A model generated the notes under the pieces. The model was not told the DNA's origin and did no database searches. It saw only the letters and a program-made list of their open reading frames with translations. From IMG/VR virus record IMGVR_UViG_3300050122_000200, positions 1 to 42,734 of that record: a stretch of DNA of 42,734 bases; one strand, 5' to 3'. The DNA is from a virus. This document shows positions 1 to 8,510 of the stretch, one piece after another. A program made the translations under genes and the position numbers. Within the stretch, counting starts at the first letter, position 1. Each line of letters begins with the position of its first letter.

Positions 1-268
1 GACCTTCCGGGTAGGCGGTAAAGCCCAGGCCGTTTGTGGCGCGGATCTTGTTGGCGAGATTGGCGACGAGAGCAGCTTTGTCGCGGTCCGACCAGATGGG
101 GAAGTTGTTGAGGTCGGTTGTGCCTGTGACGTAAAAATCGTTGGCGATTCCAAATGTGTAGACGATTCCGTTGATCGTTACCGTATCTCCGGTGGTAGGT
201 TTGGCAGGAAACAGGATTTTGGCCTGGGCGGAAATACCGGAGGCCGCGACAGAAATGTCCTGATACAT
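1..268 (-). CDS. Fibre-like or structural protein, partial (C-terminus beyond window)
   Basis: The ORF opens with an ATG at 268 and stays open for 89 codons to the window edge. The N-terminus begins MYQDISVAASGISAQ and continues with short beta-prone segments such as TVTINGIVYTFG and a run resembling phage tail or baseplate proteins (DLNNFPIWSDRDKAALVANL). It follows the giant virion protein gene after 60 nt, so it is the last visible gene of the virion operon. The ribosome site is weak (GAGTGA upstream). The structural role is inferred mainly from position; the family is not recognised. Confidence 0.6.
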   Translation of the reverse strand, partial: MYQDISVAASGISAQAKILFPAKPTTGDTVTINGIVYTFGIANDFYVTGTTDLNNFPIWSDRDKAALVANLANKIRATNGLGFTAYPEG

Positions 269-328
269 AGGGTCACTCTAGGGTGACGAGGGCGGCGGGG
301 TCAAGGGCGGCGAGCGGCTGGCTTCTTT

Positions 329-3300
329 TCAGAACGGCTTGTCAACTTCAGGGCCTGGTTCCCGCTTTCCTCGATTAAATCGAGAATGGATCCCTTCGAG
401 GGCGTAGGCCGCGTTTTCTGAGATGGTTCCGGAGGTGTTGGCATGGCGGTATCCTGCTTGTGCTGACTTCTCTATCATATAGAACCATCGGGCAGCTTGC
501 AAGGCAGAAGGTGATAAATTTAACCCGGTCTTTTTCTGGAACAGCTCGTTGAACTTCTTGGCGAAGGATTGGAAAAGCTCGTGTTCCTCCACATTTACGG
601 GCAGCCCAGTGCCGCTCTTAAACATGTCGGGGAAGTGGGATCGGATAAAACGACCTTCCCAGATGTCCGTCGTGGTAAAACGATCGTCTCCGATACAATT
701 TAGGGTATAGGCGCCGACCTTGGGCCCGAAAATAAACATGCGAGGGATCAGCTTGTCCTGACCGGTGGCCTCTTTGGTTACGCGGCGGATATTTCCGAGG
801 TCAGATACGGAACTTTTAAAGCCGGCTTCTTTGTTGAACTTTTGCAGTTCCGCGGTATTGACCCCTTCCGACATGAAGTCCTTCACTTTTTCCCAGGACC
901 CAAGTTTGTCATACTGGTCTTGGAGGACGTGGGAAGCGAAAAGTTTGTTGGGGGCCGCGGCGCCGGCGAGAACGAAGGGACCTTTCCCGGCCTGGCGGTT
1001 TCCCTTGGCGGACTCAGTCAGCGTCATGGCCCGGATGTTGCCTTCGGTATGGACCAGGTGGAACAGGTTGGCCGCGTCACGGATACTTGCCGCCAATGGC
1101 GTCTTCGGGGACATGAGGCCGGTAAATAGTCGGAAAGCGGTGAACTGGTCGTCCGTCATTTCCGGGTACTCTTCCCGCACAATCTCTTTAGTCTTGGCCC
1201 AGTCGGTGTGATAGTAGTCGAGATACTTCGGATTGTGCTGAAGCCACTCGTTTAAGTCAGTAGTAGCGTGCTCTGCGGCACGGTTGAGATTTTGAAGGGA
1301 TGGCTTCAGGTTGAGACCCGTTTTCTTGATCAGCTTGGGCCAGAATTTTTCGTAAAAATCTTCGTCTAGGGCCTTCGATTTTTCCTGAAGTTCCGGGTCG
1401 GCAGCGGCGCGCGCGGCAGCTTCGGTGATACCGGGGCTGTAGGCTTTTCCGATCTGAACCTGGTCGTAGACCGGATGTTCTTTCCCGCGGATATCGATGG
1501 TGCCGGCAACTTCTCCCGGGTTGATTGCTCCGCGGCCCGTGGGGCGGAGCCGGGGCTCACTGGTTTTATCTGGGTAGCGAGCGAGTTCTACTCCGTCAGT
1601 GAAGTCGGCTTTCAGGGCGTAAACGTGTCCCTTGGAATTCTCCACAGACACCAGGGTCTGGGTTTTTGGCGGATCTTCGGAGGTCCATTTCCAGCCGGCG
1701 GACTGCTTAAAAAGATTGGTGCGTACGACCGGCCCCTCGCCGATTTTATTGGCTTCTTTGTCAGTCGTGAATTTAGGCTTTCCGGAGCTGACATCGATTG
1801 TCCCCGTCGAGTATTTTTTACCCGTTAGTTCATCGCCCGTTTCCGCGTCGAAATACTTACCGCCTTTTTCGTACTGGGATACGTTGAACCCCTGCATGAA
1901 TTTCGGCGTCTCTTTTTTAGTACTCTGGCGATCGGCTTCTTCTCCCGTACCGGTGAAGCGTTCCGGAACGACAGCGACGGAAGGACTGTAGGCGCCGGTA
2001 AACCGCGGTGCATTGGAAGGTCGAAGATCACCTTTTAGGTGGAGATCGATCGGGATCATGGTTCCGTTGGGAAGCTTGATCCAGTTTCCGCGGTGGGCAT
2101 CCCACATTTCAACGTCACTACCGAAATGACCCCAGCGGTGGCGCTCTTCCATCTCAAAATCACGGTCCTCGAGGTATTTCCAGAGTTCTTCAGTCGTGGG
2201 GTGGGTTCCTTCTACGAAGTTCATCTTGGTGACCACGCTGGGCCAGGTCGCGTGAGGCACGATCCCGAGGACCTGGATGTTTAATTTTCCTCCGGTCAGG
2301 AGATTCATGTCCCGGAGGTTTTTGAAGTAAGCAAGGTCCGATCCGGCGATGCCCCACTTCCCGGGTTTCACGACCTTGATGACCGACTTGTCGTCCGGGT
2401 TGATGTAGACCGAATGCTCGACCGTGGCTACCTTAGCCTTGTAAGGCTCCAGGGCCCGGATGTCCGAGGGTTTTATAATTTTACCAGTCTGGGCAGCCCA
2501 TTTTAGGAGGGCGTCCGAGTCGTTGGATCCAGGATCTTGTCCTGTGTCCTTTAGGTAACTTTGGAAGAAGTATTCCGGCGAAACGAGGCCAGTACTTGCG
2601 ATCTTGTCATACGCTTCACTCGCTCGGCGTTCAGGTCCAGTCCCTTCGATATCTCGTCCTTGAACTCCTCCAGCGTCTTCGGCGGCTTTCCCTGACGAGC
2701 CAGGGCTAAAGGCTTTGCTTCGGTAGTTGGGCTCGACGGTGCGGAGCGACTCGTCGAGATCCCGAGAAAGCCCGGCTTGAAGAGATTCTTGACGTGCGGC
2801 TTCAGGGGTAGTTGCGTCGGCAGGGTCTGGAGATTCCCCTTCGACGTTGCCAGGGCGTCCTTCAGGGTTGTCGAAAGTGGTAATGTTGAAGGGCTGGTAG
2901 AATCGCTCATCTTTGGGTATAGTATAGTTAGCTAAGTGTTTGTCAAGTTCTTTGTCTGCGCCCGCCAGTTCCCGACGGAAAGTGCTGCCTTCCGGAGGGG
3001 TGTAAAACTGATCACCGATAACCATAACCTGGCGTTCGCCGTTCGGGAATAGCGAAAACCCTCCAAGCAGTGGAAGATTTGCACTGTCTTTGATCGTAGC
3101 CAGGTCCTCCATCAGGGCTTTCAGCTTCTCCTCGCTGAAGCTGGCCGGCAGTCCGATTGTTAGGGCCCCGTTTGTGGCTTTTTCGCCGGCACCCGGTACG
3201 CGGAAGACATTCCCCTGGCTCTGGTGAGCGGCTACGGTAATCGCGCGCATGAATTCGTCGGCCACCTGCTCAGATTTCGAGTTCCGGCTGGCTAGGGTGA

Positions 3301-6300
3301 CGACGATATTGGGGGACACCTCGGTTTTATTGGTCTCCGGGTTGAACCAGCCGCCGACCGCGGGGCGAACGCTCTGTACTTTTACCTTAGTACCGAGTAA
3401 TCCCGACAATTTACCCGACAAAGCGTCCGCAAATTTATGGGTGATGGACCGGATAGGGTCCTGGTCGTCCGAACCTCGTAGACGGGCTTCGGCCTCGTGT
3501 AAGGCGTCAGGGTAGGCGCCCTTCTGGTGCGTGGCGACCTCGAAAGGAACTTTGGTCTCGTCAGAAGGGCTGAATTGAGAATTCAGATGAGGGGGTTGAT
3601 ACAGGTACTGTATCCGATTGGTTTTAGGGTCATCGTGTATAACTTGTTTTTCTAAATCTTCTCCCCATTTTTTAAGAACATTCTTCTGAGACAAAGACAA
3701 TGCGTGATCCGAGTTGCTTAAAATCTCGTCGTGATCTGTGTTAACAATTCGGGCATACCCCCTACGAAATAACTCCTCTAGGGCGTTGGGGTACTGCTTT
3801 CCCGATTCTTCAGATTCTAAAAACCTTTCTGCAGCTCGGGCGTGCAGATCATCTTTATCTTTTAAAAATATAGGATTTCCTGATCGGTCTAGCCACGCTC
3901 CCCGCTTCCCTTTCAGGGACTCCTCTTTTTTACCCTCATCGCTAGGGCTGAAGTGAGAATTCAGATGGGGCGGCTGGTACACGTATTTAACTCGATTAGC
4001 GTCGACCGCTTCGTGGATAACTTCCTTACCTGTGTCCTCGCCCCAGCTTTTAAGAACTTTATTTTGCGAGGGGGTCAAGGCGTGGTCCCCGTTCGTCAGA
4101 ATCTGGCTGTCTCCGTTGACTACGCGAACGTGCCCACGCTCGAACATAAGGTTCATGGATTCTATACCCTGGTCCCGTTTAGATTTAGCTGAATTCATCT
4201 TCTTCAGCTCGGCTGCACTGAGTCCGTTTTCAGGCCCCTGCAGGTATCGCATTGCTGCTGATTCGTGGTCTTCATTTTCGCCCATCGGAAGAGTATTTCC
4301 GCTGCGATCTAGCCATGCCCCATACCGGCCTTGGATGTAGGGTTTTTTGTAGTACTCATCGCTGGGGCTATAGGCCTTATCTATCGCCCCCTGCACCTTG
4401 GGCGGCAGCAGTGCGGCCTTTTGCTCGGCGAAGGGGCGGTCTTTCGGGTGAACGAAACCCTCCTCGCCGCGCGCAGGAATTTCTCCGTCAGCGTTGCGGA
4501 GATGTTTTCCGAAATTTACCCAGGAGTTTTGTCCCATGGTTTCGGATGTCATAGCCGGGCGCGCGGCATCGCTAAACATCGCACGGTGGTCCAGGAAGGC
4601 GTTCAACTCGCCGCGGGGTCCGAACTCGTGGCCGTTCTGGGCGTGGCCGTACAGGTCATGCACCGCGCGGAAGGCGTCGTTTGCCATAACCGCGTGACCG
4701 TCGGGTGTCTGAAGGACTTTCAGGAGCGGGTGATTCTCATCGTAGTCGCCGGATCCGAACTCGTGGAAAGGCGTTCCTTCCGGGAGCGTCGGAAAATAGT
4801 AAAGGTGCTTATTGTCGCGGACATCTGCCGTCATCTCACGAGAATTCGCGTAGGGCTGCCCGGGCTTGGTCCAGGGTTCGAAGGTGTAGCCGGCATCCAC
4901 GGCATGGGACCACTGGTTGGCCGTTTCCTGCATGAAGGCCCGGTAGGAGGCCTGTACCGCGGGGTCGCGAGGATTGGATTTCAGGGCGTCGTAGGCGTCA
5001 GCCACCCGCTTGGAAAGTTCCGGTATCAACTTGGCGTAGCCCTGGTGAGGAGTTGGCAGACCGGGGACGGTTTCCCGGTAAGAGTCGGCCATGCGACGGA
5101 CTTCATCGTCGCCTTTCTGGTGCGCGCCGTTGGCACCGGAGGGGCTGTACATCAGGCGGCGGTTCTGCTGGGCCTGTTGAAATTTCTCTTCTACTGTTTT
5201 TTTACCTAGAGTCAGTTTATGGGAATCTTCGTCGAAAGATACAGCTCGCTGGTGACTCCCGAGGGCAAAAACTACAGGCAAACGCCCCATGTGACGGGTC
5301 TCAGTTTCTTTACCCTTGGGGCTGAAATTCATCTTCGCCTTCGGATAGCTGAACGGCATTTTCTGGCCCGTTGGTTGCAAATCGTTCATGCGATCCAATC
5401 GGAAAGCCTTCACCGCGGAGTTCGACCGTTTCTGGCCGTCCTCGACGAGTTGGGCGGAATACGGGTTGGCGCCGGCATTGTCCTTGGTAGAAATACCGAA
5501 AAGCTCGTTCAAGAAGTTCTTTTCCGGGAGCGAAAAGGTGCGGGCAGGCAGTCCCGTCGGCGGGTGCGCGGGGTCGGCAGGAAGTCCCTGTCCGGTGTAG
5601 CCGGAATCCTGGTTCTGCAAATAATCGGAAAGGGCCTTGGCGACGTCTTGGGGCTGGATCGGAATTTTACCGCCGCGGCGCGTGAGAGCGTCCACCGCGT
5701 CGTGGTAATTCTTGTGAAATTGGTCCAAGTCCAGCGTGGTAACCGTGATATTGTTGTCCCGGGTGACGGTCAGCAGAAACGGAACGATGGTGCGTTCGGA
5801 AGAGCCTAAAGTGGCGTAACGTCCTTTCTTGCCGGCGGTCTGGTAAATCAGATCGAAGGCCTGACCCTGGGGGTTTTTCATGGCCTCGTTGAGTTTCCGG
5901 AAAGCTTCTATCTGCCACTTGTTAAAAGCGTTGGATCGGGCAATCGCGGCGAGCTGTTCATCAGCCAGGAATCGACCCTGCAGGGTCCGTTTCGTCTTAC
6001 CCTTGGCGTCGGTTTCCACGCGGCTGCGGATGGCCCCGTCGGGAAGCTTGGATTCATCCTGACCGACCAGGGCATCAAAGACAGCCTTGGCCTGCTTACG
6101 GGACATCGCCGCCGCGGCAGCCGCGGGGCGTTGGCCGATCAGCTTTCCGTTCTCGTCGAACACCAAATCATTAGACACGCCGAAAATCTTGGTAGCCACC
6201 TGCGGTGCGGCTTGTAACTCCCGGAAATTGTACGTGGTTCCGGTCTTCTCTCCCGCACCGACGTATTCCGGTTTCTCTCCTGCCTTCAGGGTTGGTTCCT

Positions 6301-8509
6301 TGATGCGCGAGGCCTCGAGTCCGAGGGCGATTAGACCACTCATCTTTTTGTCGCCGTAAGCCTTGGCGGCTTCCGCGGCACCGAACCGCGGGGCGATCCG
6401 TCCCTGGGCGTATTTGCGGTCCAAATATTCCCGGATACCAGGGGCGCCAAGACGTTCCGCGGTGGACCCCACCAGCTTGGACAGGGCATCGTTGCGACGG
6501 TACATGTACGAAAATGCACTTTCTCCCTTGGAATTCTGGCCCGCGAGATAGGGGGCCAGAGATTCCGCGGTGAATTCGTTTGCCAGGTACCGGATATGGG
6601 CATCTGAATCGTAGGGTACACGGCGCGCCGCAGCATCGGCAGGGCTGAAGGGAACCTCCAGGTTGTGCTTGCCTAGGGCGGCGGTGTAACGATTGATAAA
6701 AGCATTGAATTCGGCGTTCGGTTGGAACTGGCCGGCGTCGGAATACTGCCCCAGCATACCGGGCGTTTTCAGGTCCTTGTTTCCGAGCAGATGCGTGAAA
6801 AGTTTCTGGGCCACGTCTGGAAGCATCGTGATAACGTGAGTGATTTCGTGAGCAGCGATCTGGGCGCCGATGCCTTTGGGTTCCATTGGATTTAAAACCA
6901 CGACTCGCTTTCCGATAGAGGATTCATATGCTGCGGAAGAGGCGCCCGTGGTCGGATCCAGTTTTACGACGACGTCGGGCCGCGTGGCGGCAAACGAGGC
7001 TACGAGCTGTGCTGCTTGGGGATCGCGCTGGTGGAGGTCGTTGTAAAGCTTGACCTGCTCGTCCGCGGTAGAACCGACCTGCGTGGCATGTTGGATCATC
7101 CGCTGGATGAAGGTCATGCGGTCGGCCAAATTACGCGCGGCAATCGCGGCAGCACTCTGATCGGCGAAGGGGTGAATGGCGGTAGCGCCGAGGCCGGCGA
7201 AGCCGAGATTCTGGCCCAGCTCCTGTCCAAACTGGTTCATGTCGCCGTTGGCAGCGAGAAACTGGAGGGGAATAAACGGATTTACGAGTCCCCCATGGAG
7301 GGTGGCGCCGGCAAGCTTTCCCGTGCTGGTGAGGACATTGCCGATGCCGGTGTCGTCCAGGGCCTTGAAAATAGCCTGGGGGACGCCCGTGGTGGTCCGG
7401 GACATGCGCTCGAAAAAGTTGGTGGTGCCTTCCCCGCCGGCCAGAGCATTGGAGGCGGCGCGAGCGGTATTTCCGGACTGCTGAAGAGCTGAAGGGAGGG
7501 CTTCTCCGGCGAGAACCGCGGCACCGTGCTCGATGCCACCACCCAGGATACCGACGATCAGGGCTAACTTTTCCGGCTCAGATATTTTTTCAGCGATCTC
7601 CGGGGAAATTCCCAGGTTCGTCAGGGCATGTGGAATCGCTGCCCGGACGGCTTCGAGCTTGTCGCCCGAGGCGTTGAGGCCGGTGCCGGCTGCTGCGAGT
7701 ATTTTTTGCGCCAAGGTTTTGTCGATTTGCTGTGCTCCGGATTTCCAAAGGGTGGCGCCCAGCCGAGAAGCGGCTCCAGCTCCAAGCGGTGCCAGATTAG
7801 TGACATCCAGGAGGGGTGAAAGTTGTTCCTGCTGGGGGAGAGCAGAGGCCGGGGTGGCAAGGGTCGGATCGATGCGACCCTCCAGAGCACTTGCGGCGCC
7901 GGCAACGCCGCCCTGGAGCCAACGCTGGCGCTCCGCTGCCTGTTCCTGCATGGTGTCGTACCATTTACCGTACTGCGAACGCATCTCATCGTCTGATTCT
8001 GGATTACCTGTCAAGCTACGGTAAGCGCCAGTGGCCATATTCGCCGCACCGGTGCCGGCGTTCTGGATGAGGCGGGGAAGTCCGACGAGATTGGCGAGGG
8101 CGGTGTTGGCTCCTGCGGTGACCTTCTGGGTCGGTGTCAGATTCGGATTGGTCGCGAGACCGTAGGCGCCTTCAGCAACGCCGGGAACGGTCTGGGTAAC
8201 AAAGTCGCTGATTCCTTGGCCGATTCCGCCGATAGTGTCGCCGATTTTATCGGGAATGGACTCTTTGGACTGGGCCAGCTGGTCTTCGACATAGGCACCT
8301 TTCCCGCTGTCCACAGGAGAAGCGACTCCGGCAAAGGGATCGGCAACTTGAGCCGAGGCAGGTGTTGCTACGCCTGCAAAAGGATCTACCTGCGAAGAGG
8401 ATGCAGGTGTGGCCACATGGGCAAACGGATCGGCAACTGGGGCAGGAGAAGGGGCAGCAGCTGCCGGCATAGCTACGCCAGCAAAAGGATCGGTAGGGGT
8501 CGTGGCCAC
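329..8509 (-). CDS. Giant multidomain polyvalent virion protein (zincin, His-rich, kinase-like and C-terminal modules)
   Basis: A 2726-residue protein, the last large gene of the virion operon and likely ejected with DNA as known polyvalent proteins are. It starts at GTG 8509, since the overlapping ATG frame stops quickly. Four DPFA[G/H]VA repeats begin at residues 7, 27, 42 and 57. A zinc-metalloprotease motif HEITH lies at 554-558. A His/Asp-rich domain (about 1190-1370) contains AVHDLYGHAQNGHEFGPRGE with H1284, followed by an AMTSETMGQN motif. A duplicated domain occupies 1397-1525 and 1537-1651. A kinase-like domain (about 2010-2165) has K2045, the loop D2137-A-H-R-G-N2142 and D2155, resembling the Kinase-PolyVal family. 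The C-terminal domain (about 2360-2726) has FGPKVGAYTLNCIGDD and TTTDIW, loosely reminiscent of helix-hairpin-helix glycosylase signatures. The motif [F/Y]SP recurs at 621, 1062, 1121, 1380, 1520, 1646, 1934, 2174 and 2357, mostly at domain borders. Domain names are inferences from motifs. Confidence 0.9.
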   Translation of the reverse strand: MATTPTDPFAGVAMPAAAAPSPAPVADPFAHVATPASSSQVDPFAGVATPASAQVADPFAGVASPVDSGKGAYVEDQLAQSKESIPDKIGDTIGGIGQGISDFVTQTVPGVAEGAYGLATNPNLTPTQKVTAGANTALANLVGLPRLIQNAGTGAANMATGAYRSLTGNPESDDEMRSQYGKWYDTMQEQAAERQRWLQGGVAGAASALEGRIDPTLATPASALPQQEQLSPLLDVTNLAPLGAGAASRLGATLWKSGAQQIDKTLAQKILAAAGTGLNASGDKLEAVRAAIPHALTNLGISPEIAEKISEPEKLALIVGILGGGIEHGAAVLAGEALPSALQQSGNTARAASNALAGGEGTTNFFERMSRTTTGVPQAIFKALDDTGIGNVLTSTGKLAGATLHGGLVNPFIPLQFLAANGDMNQFGQELGQNLGFAGLGATAIHPFADQSAAAIAARNLADRMTFIQRMIQHATQVGSTADEQVKLYNDLHQRDPQAAQLVASFAATRPDVVVKLDPTTGASSAAYESSIGKRVVVLNPMEPKGIGAQIAAHEITHVITMLPDVAQKLFTHLLGNKDLKTPGMLGQYSDAGQFQPNAEFNAFINRYTAALGKHNLEVPFSPADAAARRVPYDSDAHIRYLANEFTAESLAPYLAGQNSKGESAFSYMYRRNDALSKLVGSTAERLGAPGIREYLDRKYAQGRIAPRFGAAEAAKAYGDKKMSGLIALGLEASRIKEPTLKAGEKPEYVGAGEKTGTTYNFRELQAAPQVATKIFGVSNDLVFDENGKLIGQRPAAAAAAMSRKQAKAVFDALVGQDESKLPDGAIRSRVETDAKGKTKRTLQGRFLADEQLAAIARSNAFNKWQIEAFRKLNEAMKNPQGQAFDLIYQTAGKKGRYATLGSSERTIVPFLLTVTRDNNITVTTLDLDQFHKNYHDAVDALTRRGGKIPIQPQDVAKALSDYLQNQDSGYTGQGLPADPAHPPTGLPARTFSLPEKNFLNELFGISTKDNAGANPYSAQLVEDGQKRSNSAVKAFRLDRMNDLQPTGQKMPFSYPKAKMNFSPKGKETETRHMGRLPVVFALGSHQRAVSFDEDSHKLTLGKKTVEEKFQQAQQNRRLMYSPSGANGAHQKGDDEVRRMADSYRETVPGLPTPHQGYAKLIPELSKRVADAYDALKSNPRDPAVQASYRAFMQETANQWSHAVDAGYTFEPWTKPGQPYANSREMTADVRDNKHLYYFPTLPEGTPFHEFGSGDYDENHPLLKVLQTPDGHAVMANDAFRAVHDLYGHAQNGHEFGPRGELNAFLDHRAMFSDAARPAMTSETMGQNSWVNFGKHLRNADGEIPARGEEGFVHPKDRPFAEQKAALLPPKVQGAIDKAYSPSDEYYKKPYIQGRYGAWLDRSGNTLPMGENEDHESAAMRYLQGPENGLSAAELKKMNSAKSKRDQGIESMNLMFERGHVRVVNGDSQILTNGDHALTPSQNKVLKSWGEDTGKEVIHEAVDANRVKYVYQPPHLNSHFSPSDEGKKEESLKGKRGAWLDRSGNPIFLKDKDDLHARAAERFLESEESGKQYPNALEELFRRGYARIVNTDHDEILSNSDHALSLSQKNVLKKWGEDLEKQVIHDDPKTNRIQYLYQPPHLNSQFSPSDETKVPFEVATHQKGAYPDALHEAEARLRGSDDQDPIRSITHKFADALSGKLSGLLGTKVKVQSVRPAVGGWFNPETNKTEVSPNIVVTLASRNSKSEQVADEFMRAITVAAHQSQGNVFRVPGAGEKATNGALTIGLPASFSEEKLKALMEDLATIKDSANLPLLGGFSLFPNGERQVMVIGDQFYTPPEGSTFRRELAGADKELDKHLANYTIPKDERFYQPFNITTFDNPEGRPGNVEGESPDPADATTPEAARQESLQAGLSRDLDESLRTVEPNYRSKAFSPGSSGKAAEDAGGVQGRDIEGTGPERRASEAYDKIASTGLVSPEYFFQSYLKDTGQDPGSNDSDALLKWAAQTGKIIKPSDIRALEPYKAKVATVEHSVYINPDDKSVIKVVKPGKWGIAGSDLAYFKNLRDMNLLTGGKLNIQVLGIVPHATWPSVVTKMNFVEGTHPTTEELWKYLEDRDFEMEERHRWGHFGSDVEMWDAHRGNWIKLPNGTMIPIDLHLKGDLRPSNAPRFTGAYSPSVAVVPERFTGTGEEADRQSTKKETPKFMQGFNVSQYEKGGKYFDAETGDELTGKKYSTGTIDVSSGKPKFTTDKEANKIGEGPVVRTNLFKQSAGWKWTSEDPPKTQTLVSVENSKGHVYALKADFTDGVELARYPDKTSEPRLRPTGRGAINPGEVAGTIDIRGKEHPVYDQVQIGKAYSPGITEAAARAAADPELQEKSKALDEDFYEKFWPKLIKKTGLNLKPSLQNLNRAAEHATTDLNEWLQHNPKYLDYYHTDWAKTKEIVREEYPEMTDDQFTAFRLFTGLMSPKTPLAASIRDAANLFHLVHTEGNIRAMTLTESAKGNRQAGKGPFVLAGAAAPNKLFASHVLQDQYDKLGSWEKVKDFMSEGVNTAELQKFNKEAGFKSSVSDLGNIRRVTKEATGQDKLIPRMFIFGPKVGAYTLNCIGDDRFTTTDIWEGRFIRSHFPDMFKSGTGLPVNVEEHELFQSFAKKFNELFQKKTGLNLSPSALQAARWFYMIEKSAQAGYRHANTSGTISENAAYALEGIHSRFNRGKREPGPEVDKPF

Positions 8510-8510
8510 A

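Noticed and set aside
4331-5209. A 292-codon plus-strand frame inside the giant gene
   Set aside because: Antisense to conserved His-rich domain sequence; composition is that of a shadow frame.
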